Made by a program: the position numbers and the translations under genes. Positions 23,201 through 32,782 of a DNA stretch of 64,000 nt are shown here, piece after piece; position 1 is the stretch's first letter, and each line of letters begins with the position of its first letter. The stretch comes from Hybos culiciformis. Taxonomy: Eukaryota > Arthropoda > Insecta > Diptera > Hybotidae. The stretch lies in the NCBI GenBank assembly GCA_964007475.1, contig OZ023273.1, positions 108,932,485 through 108,996,484 on the forward strand, in the 5' to 3' direction. The notes below the pieces were generated by a model. It was not told the origin of the DNA. It searched no databases and saw only the letters and a program-made list of their open reading frames with translations.

Positions 23201-25620
23201 ACGTATTTCATTTATAAATTATTAAAATTATATTTACATCAATGTCATAAATATATTTCTATTAAATATCCATTATGATTTTCAATAAATGATTGGTTTT
23301 TATTCCAATAGAATTTGCATGGTAACCACAAAATAAATTATTCAAATTTCATTGTTAAGACGAAATGATTGTGATAAGAAGTTAAATTTTCGTAATATTG
23401 AACAATTACTATGGTGAATATAATTTTACTTTTATATATAACTAGAGTAAAATTATAATTAAAAACTATTGTTAAACTATAATTAAAAAAAATAAACCAC
23501 TAAATGGTTGGAATATTTACAGATTTTAACCTGAATTTCAATTTGACCTTAATAGTCTGGGAATTGTAAAGTAAAATGAAAATTCCCAATGTGCATATAC
23601 TTAATAGTTATTCAGAATATTATAATTTTTCAAATAAATATTTACACTTATACATATATATTCCTCATAAACCTCTGGCACCGGCTTTTTATTCATCACC
23701 AATTTTGAATAGGTACTAAATTTTTCTATAATGCTTTCAGAATATTTTTCAAAACAATTTATTGCAAAATGTTGAAGTGGTGTAATGTTAAAAGCAAATC
23801 TTTAACATTATGACCTTGACAATATAAGTAATACATATTTTCTATAGAAGAAAAAATATTTCATGGAACTTATAGTAAAAATAGTTTGAAAAAAATAAAA
23901 GAAAAAGTTAAAATTTTTATGACTCTGTTCATAAATGAAAAAAAAAAGAGTACATACATAACGCCCATCCATTCTCATAAGAAAATTTATAAAAAAAAAA
24001 AAAAAAAATTTGAATTTATTGACAAGCCTGCATTTGCATATAAATTATATACATGTATGTATAATTTTTAAAAACATAATGCAAGTCAATAAAAATTATT
24101 TATAAATTGATTGACAATAATTGATTTCAATTGCCAAAATTATAAAAAAAAAATTCAACTAAATTAAAAAAACTTCAACAGAATAAAGATCTTTTTTTCT
24201 CAGAAATTATTATATTTCATTGTGACTTGTAATGTAATTAAATTTTAATTTGAGCACTTATTTAACTAATTTAAACGAATAAAATTTAAAATTAATTTTT
24301 TTTTTCAAGAAATTATGCTAAATTTATTCTAGAACATATAAAAAATGATATAATTATGATAAAAACAACATTCATAAAATTAAAATGTTTGTTCAAAAAA
24401 TTTAAAAATAGAATTATTTTGGAATCTTTTAATATATCATCGTTGAATAAACAAGTTAAGTAAGTCTTTGAATTTTTTTGTTTTTAGATATTCTTTTATA
24501 TAACATTGTCAGTATGGCCATAAGTTTATTATCTATTTTATTTTCATTACAATATTAAAATCAGGCACGTTTTCAAAAAATTAGAAACTTGTGTGCAAGA
24601 TATAAAATTCTATATGGAAGCTTTTATATCTAATAAAATTGACAAAATAGAAAAGCTTAATTTTTTAAACAACATAACATAGGTAGATAAAAATTTTAAA
24701 TAATGTTTGAATTAGAAATAATTTTGTTATAGAAAATTTCAATTATTATTCTATTCTATAAGGATAAAAAGAAAATCAATAAAGGCACATAAAATTTTGG
24801 TATACCCAAAGACAACATAACATACTTATATTATAACTACATACCTACAAAATTTTATAAATGATATTGTTTGCAAAAATTTTTCAGGTTAAATGGTCAC
24901 CATTGATAAATTGAATTATTTTTTTTTATTAAAACTATTATAATGCAGGAGACATTACAAAATTATTTGGGCTAATTTGAGTTAAAAAAAAAAAATCTGA
25001 CCGCATAATAATTTTTGAAAGTAAATTCAACATGTTACATCTGCAATTGCAATAAAATTTTAATGAATTATTTAAGGTTCTATGTCGTCGTTGTTATATT
25101 GTAAATATTTTATTTTAATTTTTGTTGTAATTATTGCTCCGAAAATAAAGAATAATTACAATTTTTTTAACTGAAAAATATTATAATATACATTGATTGT
25201 AGTCTCTGCTGAATTCATTCTCAAAAAAAAAAACAATAAATAAGTGGTATTTTGTAATTTGCATATTTTGAAAAGTATGTTACATGAAATCAATGAAAAA
25301 AGAAATTATTTAAATTTATATAGCAAAATTGGGATCAGAGAAATATCATTATAGATATGGAATATGTATTAAATGTATAGAGAATTGATTGTAATAAAAA
25401 TTTTTTTTTATAATTTCTACGACCTCATATTGATTGCACACATATTATTTCTTTCAAAAATATAGGTTTAGGACACATGGAATTTAAATGAATTCTAGAT
25501 TCAAGGGAAAATGAATTCAATACTACTGAAACCTACGAATAAATACTAAAGGAAGAGTAAATCCAGCTCTGGAATGAAGTATCTCTCTTACATGTATTAG
25601 TGAAACCTATACATTAACAT
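20280..25620. other. AT-rich non-coding stretch
   Basis: Nothing gene-like supported. A 19-T run lies at about 22656-22674. Open frames here are low-complexity Lys/Ile/Phe strings, mostly with non-ATG starts. Confidence 0.5.
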
Positions 25621-26060
25621 TACAGGGTGCTTTTTGCAAAATCTGCAAACATTATGTTTGTCGTTTTGGGATTGTTTTCAATTTATTATAATTAGTATTT
25701 CTACTTTCCACACCACCTTTGAGGTAAAGAAATAGGCGCGTTTTTTTTTAAGTGGTATCCCCAGGAGGCCTAATCCACTATAGCAGCATACAAAAAAAAA
25801 TTAATTATTTTACCGTCTTGGATTTCACATCGCGGGGTACGCCTCTACCCCCTCTCCAAAATTAGGCCAAATCGGAGTTAAAAAATTCCTTCCCCATATC
25901 CAAATTTTTGAAAACTTTGAGGGGCCAAAACTCGGAAACTGGGCCTTTCCCCCAAAAAAAAATACATGGGGGGTGATTTTGGCACCGCCTCTACCACCCC
26001 ACCAAGTTTGAGCGAAATCTGAGGGGTGCACGCGTTCTGCACTTTAGCCAATATTTATTT
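25620..26060. repeat. Unclassified GC-richer repeat with internal duplication
   Basis: A patch much richer in C and G than the window. It contains two related 37-bp segments, 25841-25877 and 25987-26023 (28/37 identical by count), both starting GCCTCTACC and ending with AAATC(G/T)GAG, 146 bp apart. G and C runs (CCCCAAAAAA, ATGGGGGGTG) lie between. The minus-strand open frame through it (25825-26031) lacks protein character. It looks like a fragment of a dispersed repeat, perhaps a DNA-transposon interior, but no TIRs are found. Confidence 0.5.
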
Positions 26061-26110
26061 AAAAAGAGACCGATTATAAGCCCAACACTCTATAAGTTTA
26101 TATTTTTTAT

Positions 26111-26130
26111 TTTTTGACATTTATGTTCCA
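26111..26130. repeat. 20-bp direct repeat, left copy
   Basis: TTTTTGACATTTATGTTCCA, identical to 27184-27203. The pair brackets 1,053 bp that include the THAP-like exon. Confidence 0.6.
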
Positions 26131-26274
26131 AAAAAATTTTCCCTCACCCACCGATTTTTTTTTCCCCCAACCTCCAATTTTTTTTTGAATTACTTTAACA
26201 AAATAATTTAAATTTTTTTTTAAACATTAAATTTAAATATAATTAATATAATAATTATTTTATAATAATAATAA

Positions 26275-26284
26275 AAATACTTAC
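26275..26284 (-). other. Splice donor of the THAP-like exon
   Basis: Minus strand CACAA/GTAAGTATTT, matching the metazoan donor consensus at all six intron positions; it interrupts the frame within the His-Lys codons. Confidence 0.5.
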
Positions 26285-26358
26285 TTGTGACTGGAGATTT
26301 CATTTTTGTTGTTAATTGCACCGATACGATTTTTGCAACTTTTTACAAAGCATTTCAT
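26285..26358 (-). CDS. Probable first coding exon of a THAP-domain protein
   Basis: Minus strand from ATG 26358: MKCFVKSCKNRIGAINNKNE then ISSHK, then the consensus donor GTAAGTATT at 26284. This matches the start of a THAP zinc finger: C-x4-C followed by K-N-R, a short loop, then S-x-H-K. In many THAP genes the first exon ends right there, before the Phe-Pro pair. THAP proteins bind DNA as transcription factors or as transposase DNA-binding domains (P-element, THAP9). The second half of the finger (Trp, then C-x2-H and the AVPTIF-type end) should lie in an exon at lower coordinates; I could not find it, so this may be a gene with a long intron or a truncated copy. The leader just upstream contains AAAAAGC repeats. 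Confidence 0.5.
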
Positions 26359-26619
26359 TTTTTCGCTTTTTTTTTTGCTTTTTTTTTGGCTTTTTTCTCA
26401 CTCAAATTAACTTTATTTTTATTATTTATTTTTTTTTTAAGAATTTTTGCAATAGTAATAATTCTTTTTATTTAGATTTAAGAAAATCTGATTTTAATTC
26501 ACAACTGAATTTTTTTTTTTTAATTGGATTAAAAAAATACTGGAACTCACATTGAAAATGGAGTGAGCCGGAAGTGATGAGCTGACAGAAAAAAATTAGC
26601 TGATAGTTGTTAAAATTTT

Positions 26620-27183
26620 AACCCGCCCATTTACTTACTTATTATTAAACATGTTCAAAATTTATAAAAGAAAGAAATATGAAATAGAAGAGTGAGATAT
26701 GATAATTGTGAATAGGTTTTTACAAGTTTTTTATTAAATCTATTGAACTGATGGTATAAATTTTTTTTGTAGGTATTATGAAATTATTCGTAGGCATTAA
26801 AATGTTATATGAACAGGTTTATACAAGCGTGCTACTTATGGAAACTCCAATAGATGTGGCTATACTTACTTAAGACATTGTCAATTTTATTTTATCTGTC
26901 AATTCACTGTTTTGACAGTCCCTATCTGTGGTCACATAAAATGTTTATTTACATTGAATTTTGTATGAAAAATACGAAATTTAGATTTTATTTAGATACT
27001 TCGCAGATATGTGAATATTTTTATTAATTAATAAATGTTTTACATCTAAAATAAAATAAAATTTCGCATTTTTGTGAATTGAAAAATAAAACTTAGCAGC
27101 GACCGTGCGGCTAATGTAAAAAGTTGAAAGCTGATTTATAACCTTAATAATAGTAACGGCGTTCCTTTTTTTTTTCTTTCTAA
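26620..27183. other. Unassigned sequence upstream of the THAP-like exon
   Basis: No ORF supported. Two patches (26824-26940 and 27095-27170) have mixed composition unlike the AT background, e.g. AGCAGCGACCGTGCGG, and could be promoter sequence or an old repeat. Confidence 0.3.
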
Positions 27184-27203
27184 TTTTTGACATTTATGTT
27201 CCA
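27184..27203. repeat. 20-bp direct repeat, right copy
   Basis: Exact copy of 26111-26130, followed by a (TTC)n tract at about 27204-27220. It could be the second half of a target duplication or a coincidental shared word. Confidence 0.6.
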
Positions 27204-27908
27204 CTTCTTCTTCTTCTTCGGCTTCATTCGTTTATAGTATAAACGTACCAAAATATTTATCCATATAGATCGATGACTGAAACAAATTAAAATTAGTTTT
27301 CTTTTGTAAAAATATGTTTTTGCCCCTACTTTTAAATGACAAGCTGACTTTAAATTATGAACACTATACAATGTTAAAATCTTAATATTTTATCATAATG
27401 TCTTCTCTTCCAAACGAATGATTAACCATTAAATTAAATTAAATTAAGCTTTAATGATATTTATTAAAAATAAAAATTAAACCCAAAAGGAAACGTACAG
27501 TAGATTTTTGTCTGAAATAACTTGAACCTTTTTTTTTGTGTTTTTTTGGATATTTTTTACTTAGCATAAAAGTTCCTTGAACTGGAAAAATAAAAGAAAT
27601 TAAGAAAAACAAAAATTATGAAACTTTTTCCGACAAAAAAAAAATTATTCAAACATTTGCCCGCACTCAATAGAAATTTAGTTTTAATTTTTTTTTTTTT
27701 GCTTTATGAACATTGTATTTATATGTCCGTACATATGTATAATAACGTAAACTTTCAGGGTTCTCATTTAAAAACACAAAATCATACAATCAATTTGCCA
27801 AATAAAATATTAAAACCACAAATTTTAGTCTGAGATAGAAATCGAATCGAACATGCGCAGTAAGATGATGACAATACAGCAACGAAGAGTTATAACAAAT
27901 AATAACTA
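27204..27908. other. Intergenic stretch before the TIR element
   Basis: A (TTC)n tract, poly-T runs and a short mixed-composition segment at 27840-27890 containing ACATGCGCAG. No gene supported. Confidence 0.4.
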
Positions 27909-28206
27909 TACTCTCTAAATAAATTTTGGCTAGATTGTGGGTAAAAAAACTAGATTGAGCAACTAGATTGTGTGCAACTAGGAACTAGTTGGAAATCTAG
28001 CTTCCAAAATTTACCTAGATTCTAGTTAAAATGCCAAACTAGATTCCTAGTGGAATTCTAGTTACCAAGGCTAGATCTTCCATTTTTTTTCCTAGAATCT
28101 AGTGACTTTTATAAAAAAAAAAAAAAAATTTATTCTAATATTTTTTTTTATTTATATTATTACAATTTCTTTATTAGATTTTTATTAAATTCTAATTTTA
28201 TTTCTT

Positions 28207-28280
28207 ACGCCTTCTTCCGGATTCGAACCTGGTTCTTTAGCATTGCAATTCGCCAACACTACCACTCAGCTACGGTATTG
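28207..28280 (-). ncRNA. tRNA-related segment with pol III A and B boxes
   Basis: Minus strand: A box TAGCTGAGTGG (28262-28272) and B box GGTTCGAATCC (28219-28229), start to start 43 nt apart, the spacing found inside a tRNA gene. Counting tRNA positions, the anticodon loop is near ATTGCAA, so the ancestor could be tRNA-Ala(UGC) or Cys(GCA). D, anticodon and acceptor stems pair poorly, so it is a tRNA-derived sequence (SINE-like head), not a working tRNA. Confidence 0.65.
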
Positions 28281-28337
28281 AAATTTAAAATGTACATAAA
28301 ATAGAAAATATAAATTTGGTATACACATTTTCTTTGT

Positions 28338-28391
28338 GGTATGTTAGTTATTTGCAATTCTAAGGACGCAGGTTCAAATCCCGAAGACAGC
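28338..28391 (+). ncRNA. Second, inverted tRNA-related segment
   Basis: B box GGTTCAAATCC at 28371-28381. The preceding sequence GTGGTATGTTAGTTATTTGC and AATTCTAAGG mirrors the other segment (GTGGTAGTGTTGGCGAATTGC...), and the part after the B box (CGAAGACAG) mirrors CGGAAGAAG. The A-box half is degraded. It faces the first copy across about 60 bp. Confidence 0.5.
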
Positions 28392-28753
28392 AAAAAAATC
28401 TGGTATCAATAATTGAAATCTAGCAATGAGAAATAGATGATAATTGCATAAACTAGATTTTAATAATTTTTCAAATTTGTCTAAAACTATTTTAAAACTA
28501 TATTCTAGTTTTAAATTTCCGTTCTTGTAATCTAGTTTACCAAAATAACTGGAATATTAATGATCTGAAATGGAATCTATGTTCGGTAAATAATTTGTAA
28601 AATTTTACCTAGAAATCTAGCTTTTGAGAACTAGATTTTTGCGTAAACTAGCTTCTGAAACTATAAAACTATTTTCAATAATTGAATTTCCCAGTAAAAA
28701 TCGTTTAACTAGATCAAAGCTAGGGATTCTAGCCAAAATTTATTTAGAGAGTA

Positions 28754-30814
28754 GAAATAGTTTTCAATTGAACTTAATACCCTCCAAACAAAATTCCATC
28801 TGATATTTTAAAACATTGTTAGACTTAACTAATGTTCTTATTCAATAGTGGATTGATAACAATATCTACCCCACTCGGCCATTTCTATCAATTTTATTGT
28901 ATTAGATTAGATTAATTATAGAATTAATATTAATTTAAAATAGTTAATAATATTTTAATATTCTTGCATCATCTTCGTTCAAACGTTAGTATAGAATCAA
29001 AACTTAGATGAATGATTTTACAATTTTAGAAATTCTGAAATTTTCTCCTTTATTCTAGTTTCATTTACTTTCTATGTTTGTACTGTAGATACTTATGTAT
29101 AGTATATAAGTTAAGAAATGTAATACAACGAATTTACTTGTTTAATTATTTGCTATGATGATTTTAATACTGTACTAGCAGTAACACACAATTGAAATTT
29201 TTTGTGCGTAATAAATAAGCGTATAATACGTATATATAATACATATGTATGTTGTGTGTATAGACAACATAAAAAATAAAATAAACAAAATTTTAAGAAA
29301 ATAAAAAAAAAGATGAAATAAATCTTGATTAAATATTATGGTAATTAGTTTGTTAATAAATTTCTAAGAATTTCTCTTTAAAAAAACGAAGAAAGTTTTA
29401 ACCAAAACCACATAAAAAAAAAATGAACAAATTTTTTAAGTAGCTTGACCAATGAAATATTATGATTATTTTTTGGTTAAAAATGAGGACAAACTTTGAA
29501 ATAATATTATATTGAAATGAAAATATATTTTTTTTTTAATAAAATATATAAAACCCTGAACTTGAATAATAAATAGGTACATTTTTGGAAAAAAAATTCG
29601 ATTCACATTATATTATATGTTTTATTTTCTAATCCTTACCATAAACTTATATTCAACAAACTTGTAATAAAATTTAAAAATTATATAAAAAAAATTCATT
29701 TCTTTTCGTTATTTATATCCAAAGAGACATAATGGGATGGATATATGTAAATTACAAAAAAAAGGGCTTATTTATTTAATTTCGTACAAAGTTTTGTCAA
29801 TACTCTCACATAAACTATATTAGAAACCCTTAAAATATGCTAAATTGGCAATGAAAATAATTTTTCTAATTTTATGAAAATACGTCACAATCAAATGGAA
29901 CAAGGATTAATATTAATTTCTACGTAAGTTTAAAATTTCTGAAGCGTCCGTCGGGAAAAAGTCATATATTTGTATATAACTTTGTTTCTGTACTATTTTG
30001 ATTGACCTTAGAAACATTATTATAGTTATGACAGAGAAAAATAAAATTTTAAATTTATTATTAAAGTTATATAAAATTCATATAATTAAAATTGACAACA
30101 AACTCTATAAATTTTATATTATTCTAATAATTTTTAAACTTTATTAATATATAAATAAAAGTTAATTTATTCTTATTTAACAAAAAAAAACCCTTTTCAA
30201 AGTAATTGAATGAATTTATCGAAATTGACATAGAAAGGGACAGCCAGCCAGCATGATGTTATTATTATTAATAAATCATTTAATTTTTCTTTTATGTTTT
30301 AATGAAAACTAACGTTAAAAATACGTAAATGGTTTAAAATAATAAATGTCTAGCCATAAATTTCGTTATGTTGGAATTCTAAGGTAATATCAAGGTATAT
30401 ACTTATTGTTCAATCATTAAAAGAACTTTTTTTTTCTCTTCAGAAGAGACAATTTAATTTACCTCATACCTTTTATTTTGGCTACATTTAATTATTCAGA
30501 AAATTTTATATAATTAATTCAACGGTTTATTAATAATGTGATTAAATCATGTTAAGTATATCATATATATAATATATAAAATGTTTTTTTTAATCGCCTT
30601 TTTTAATCGCCAGAACAGAAAAACTTTTGATTTTACATGTTTAAAATTACAATTCTGTTGAATACTTAAGTGCCAACCATTATTAGGGGTAGCCACCAAC
30701 TGCACTCAAAATAATTTTACATAATTGTAATTCACATAATATTGTCATGTATAAGAATTATTGCACTTTGATTTCCGAAAATTTTCAATATACTCTTTTC
30801 TTTCAGCAAATTAA
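28754..30814. other. AT-rich non-coding stretch
   Basis: No gene or bounded element seen. Confidence 0.5.
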
Positions 30815-30823
30815 GATACAACC

Positions 30824-31034
30824 ATAGATTAAGAATACACATAGATTGTTAGCTTCATACAACATTATTTTTGGTATTTTTATGTTAATATAACAAAATA
30901 AAATACGTGATAATTATCAATATATGAAAAGAATTTTATTTATGTAGTTTTACTAACATCTTCACATAAAAATACCAAAAAATACTGGAAAAATGTTGTA
31001 TAAAGCTATAAATCTTTCTGTATTCTTAATCTAT
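30824..31034. mobile_element. Palindromic MITE (211 bp) with 9-bp duplication
   Basis: Ends ATAGATTAAGAATACA and TGTATTCTTAATCTAT are perfect inverted copies. The arms continue imperfectly for about 70 bp each (shared blocks TAGCTT(C/T)ATACAACATT and GGTATTTTTATGT), so most of the element folds back. GATACAACC stands at both edges (30815-30823 and 31035-31043). An 8-9-bp duplication suits hAT or Mutator-like transposase. No coding capacity. Confidence 0.85.
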
Positions 31035-32019
31035 GATACAACCTAACTATAAGATTTTTAATGAACCACAGTTGACTCTATAAAACTAAAATATAATAAA
31101 AAATATTTGAAAATTTATAATTAAAATTGTAAATCAACAATTTTTATTTCAAGCTTTTATTTTTAAAAATTAAATAAATAATGATAAAGCTATTTTTTTG
31201 TGAACAAGAGAAATAATACTTGTGTATGTTTTTTTCTAATTTTTTGAAGATAATTTCGCAAATAACCAGTTTTTTATTCCACAGTCGACTTATAATTTTT
31301 ATTTTATTTTATTTTTTTTGTATTTAATTAATTTTCAGTTGTGAGTACAATTTTTGTTTACTGAAGTTCGAATCAACATTAAAAAACAATAAACTCAAAA
31401 ATTTATTAAATTCTACATCATATTAATAATTATGCCTATATGATTACATTTTTTATTTTTTATGTGGATTTAAAAAAATTAAAAATAAATTCTTATAAAA
31501 CTGAAATATAACAAAAATTAAGAAAATAAAATCACAATGAAAACAAAAAAAAAATAAATAAAAAAATAAAAAAGAAAACCTTTGCTCTCAATTCGTTTTT
31601 TTTTTTTCTCCTGTTCACCTCATACCAATTAGCACATTTACAGGTCATTCGTCTTATTAAATTTATTATTATTGTATGGTATTTTTTAATTTTTTTTTTT
31701 ATAGATTGTTTGAAACATAAAAATAATAATAACATGTAATTTTGCTTTGAGTTGTTTATACATATGTTGTACATATTTATATATACATACTTTTTGTTCT
31801 TTCTTTCTCTGAATATGCTAATCACGATTTGTGTAAAAAATGAGTCATTTGACTTACTTTTGGCGTCATTTAATTTAATAAAATAAAAAATAAAAATAAA
31901 AAAAACTAAAATAAATAAAATAATTTTAAATTTCCAATAAATTGAAATTTTATTTTCTACTTCTGACTTTCTTTTTAAATGTGGTGAATCTTGTGATGTG
32001 AATCATTAATTCAAAAAAC

Positions 32020-32072
32020 GTCAGAAACTATTTTCAAGCCGGAAGCTATCGCGATCGTAATGTATGAAGTTC
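32020..32072 (+). other. Possible exon end with consensus donor
   Basis: A locally GC-richer segment (GCCGGAAGCTATCGCGATCG) leads to TATGAAGTTC/GTAAGTGA with a perfect GTAAGT donor at 32073. It might be the end of a 5' exon. No reading frame or acceptor partner is established. Confidence 0.18.
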
Positions 32073-32730
32073 GTAAGTGAACTTAATAATTATGGAACTT
32101 TGGAGATAATGGGAAATTAAAGTTATATTAGATATAGTTTTAAATTTAATAACTTTTTTTTCAGCATATAACTAATATACGTGATAATTTGATATTGATT
32201 TTTTTTTTTAATATACAATTATTATCAAATTAATTGATTGATATGAAATAAAAAAATAAAAATCTGAAAATATATTAATCAAATATAATCAAAATTAATA
32301 AATCTGACTGAAAGCTTTTTGTTATTTCACAATAAGTTCTTAAAATTAATTAAAAAAAAGAATATTTAATTAATGGAAATTTTAGTAATTTATTGTCGAA
32401 TTTTGTTGTAATTGATTATCCAATTGATTTACAAATAACATTGATTTTGTTCTCTAACTCAGTGATTTTTATAGATCGGCCCACATTACAAAACTTATAT
32501 TTGTGTGGGGACCTTAAAAATTTGGTTCACTTAGATAAAACAATGACAAATTATATATTTTTGCTTATTGTTAGGAGTTCGAAACAGAAGTCAAACTGTA
32601 GAAAATGAAAACGCCTAATCTTCAATGAAGCAAAAACAACAAATATTCAATATGTATGAACGAAAAAAAACACACAAAATCGTATTATGTTCATTATTAT
32701 ATACAAAAATTTTGGAATTAAAAAATGGAT

Positions 32731-32782
32731 AGCTGTCGAGGGCCAATTTTGGCCCGCGGGCCATAGATCCCCCATAGCTGTC
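32731..32782. mobile_element. Probable hAT terminal fragment
   Basis: GGCCAATTTTGGCCCGCGGGCCATAG: a GGCCCGCGGGCC palindrome in a 20%-GC region is characteristic of hAT-type subterminal sequence. ATAGCTGTC occurs on both sides (32730-32738 and 32774-32782). No full TIR pair is found, so this is a remnant at best. Confidence 0.35.

Larger units (their letters stand above)
27911..28751. mobile_element. 841-bp TIR element with TA duplication and tRNA-like arms
   Basis: The 24-bp perfect terminal inverted repeat starts CTCTCTAAATAAATTTTGGC and lies at 27911-27934 and, inverted, at 28728-28751. TA flanks both ends (27909-27910, 28752-28753), as for Tc1/mariner-type insertion. Inside, CTAGATT/CTAGTT motifs recur more than 20 times, concentrated toward both ends like subterminal transposase-binding repeats. 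The middle holds two opposed tRNA-like segments, making the element partly foldback. No transposase frame exists, so it is non-autonomous. Confidence 0.9.

Noticed and set aside
25825..26031. Minus-strand 68-aa frame rich in Trp, Gly and Pro
   Set aside because: It is the translation of the GC-rich repeat, and its repeated block is explained by the 37-bp DNA duplication. It has no ATG-context or family match.
26287..26555. Two overlapping plus-strand Phe-rich frames
   Set aside because: They are antisense to the A-rich leader of the THAP-like exon and made of TTT codons.
28207..28280. Functional tRNA gene
   Set aside because: A and B boxes are fine, but the acceptor, D and anticodon stems do not pair, so it is only tRNA-derived.
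32393..32608. 71-aa frame with fairly balanced composition
   Set aside because: It starts at TTG, not ATG, and has no acceptor just upstream or recognisable motif. It could be old coding sequence but cannot be supported.
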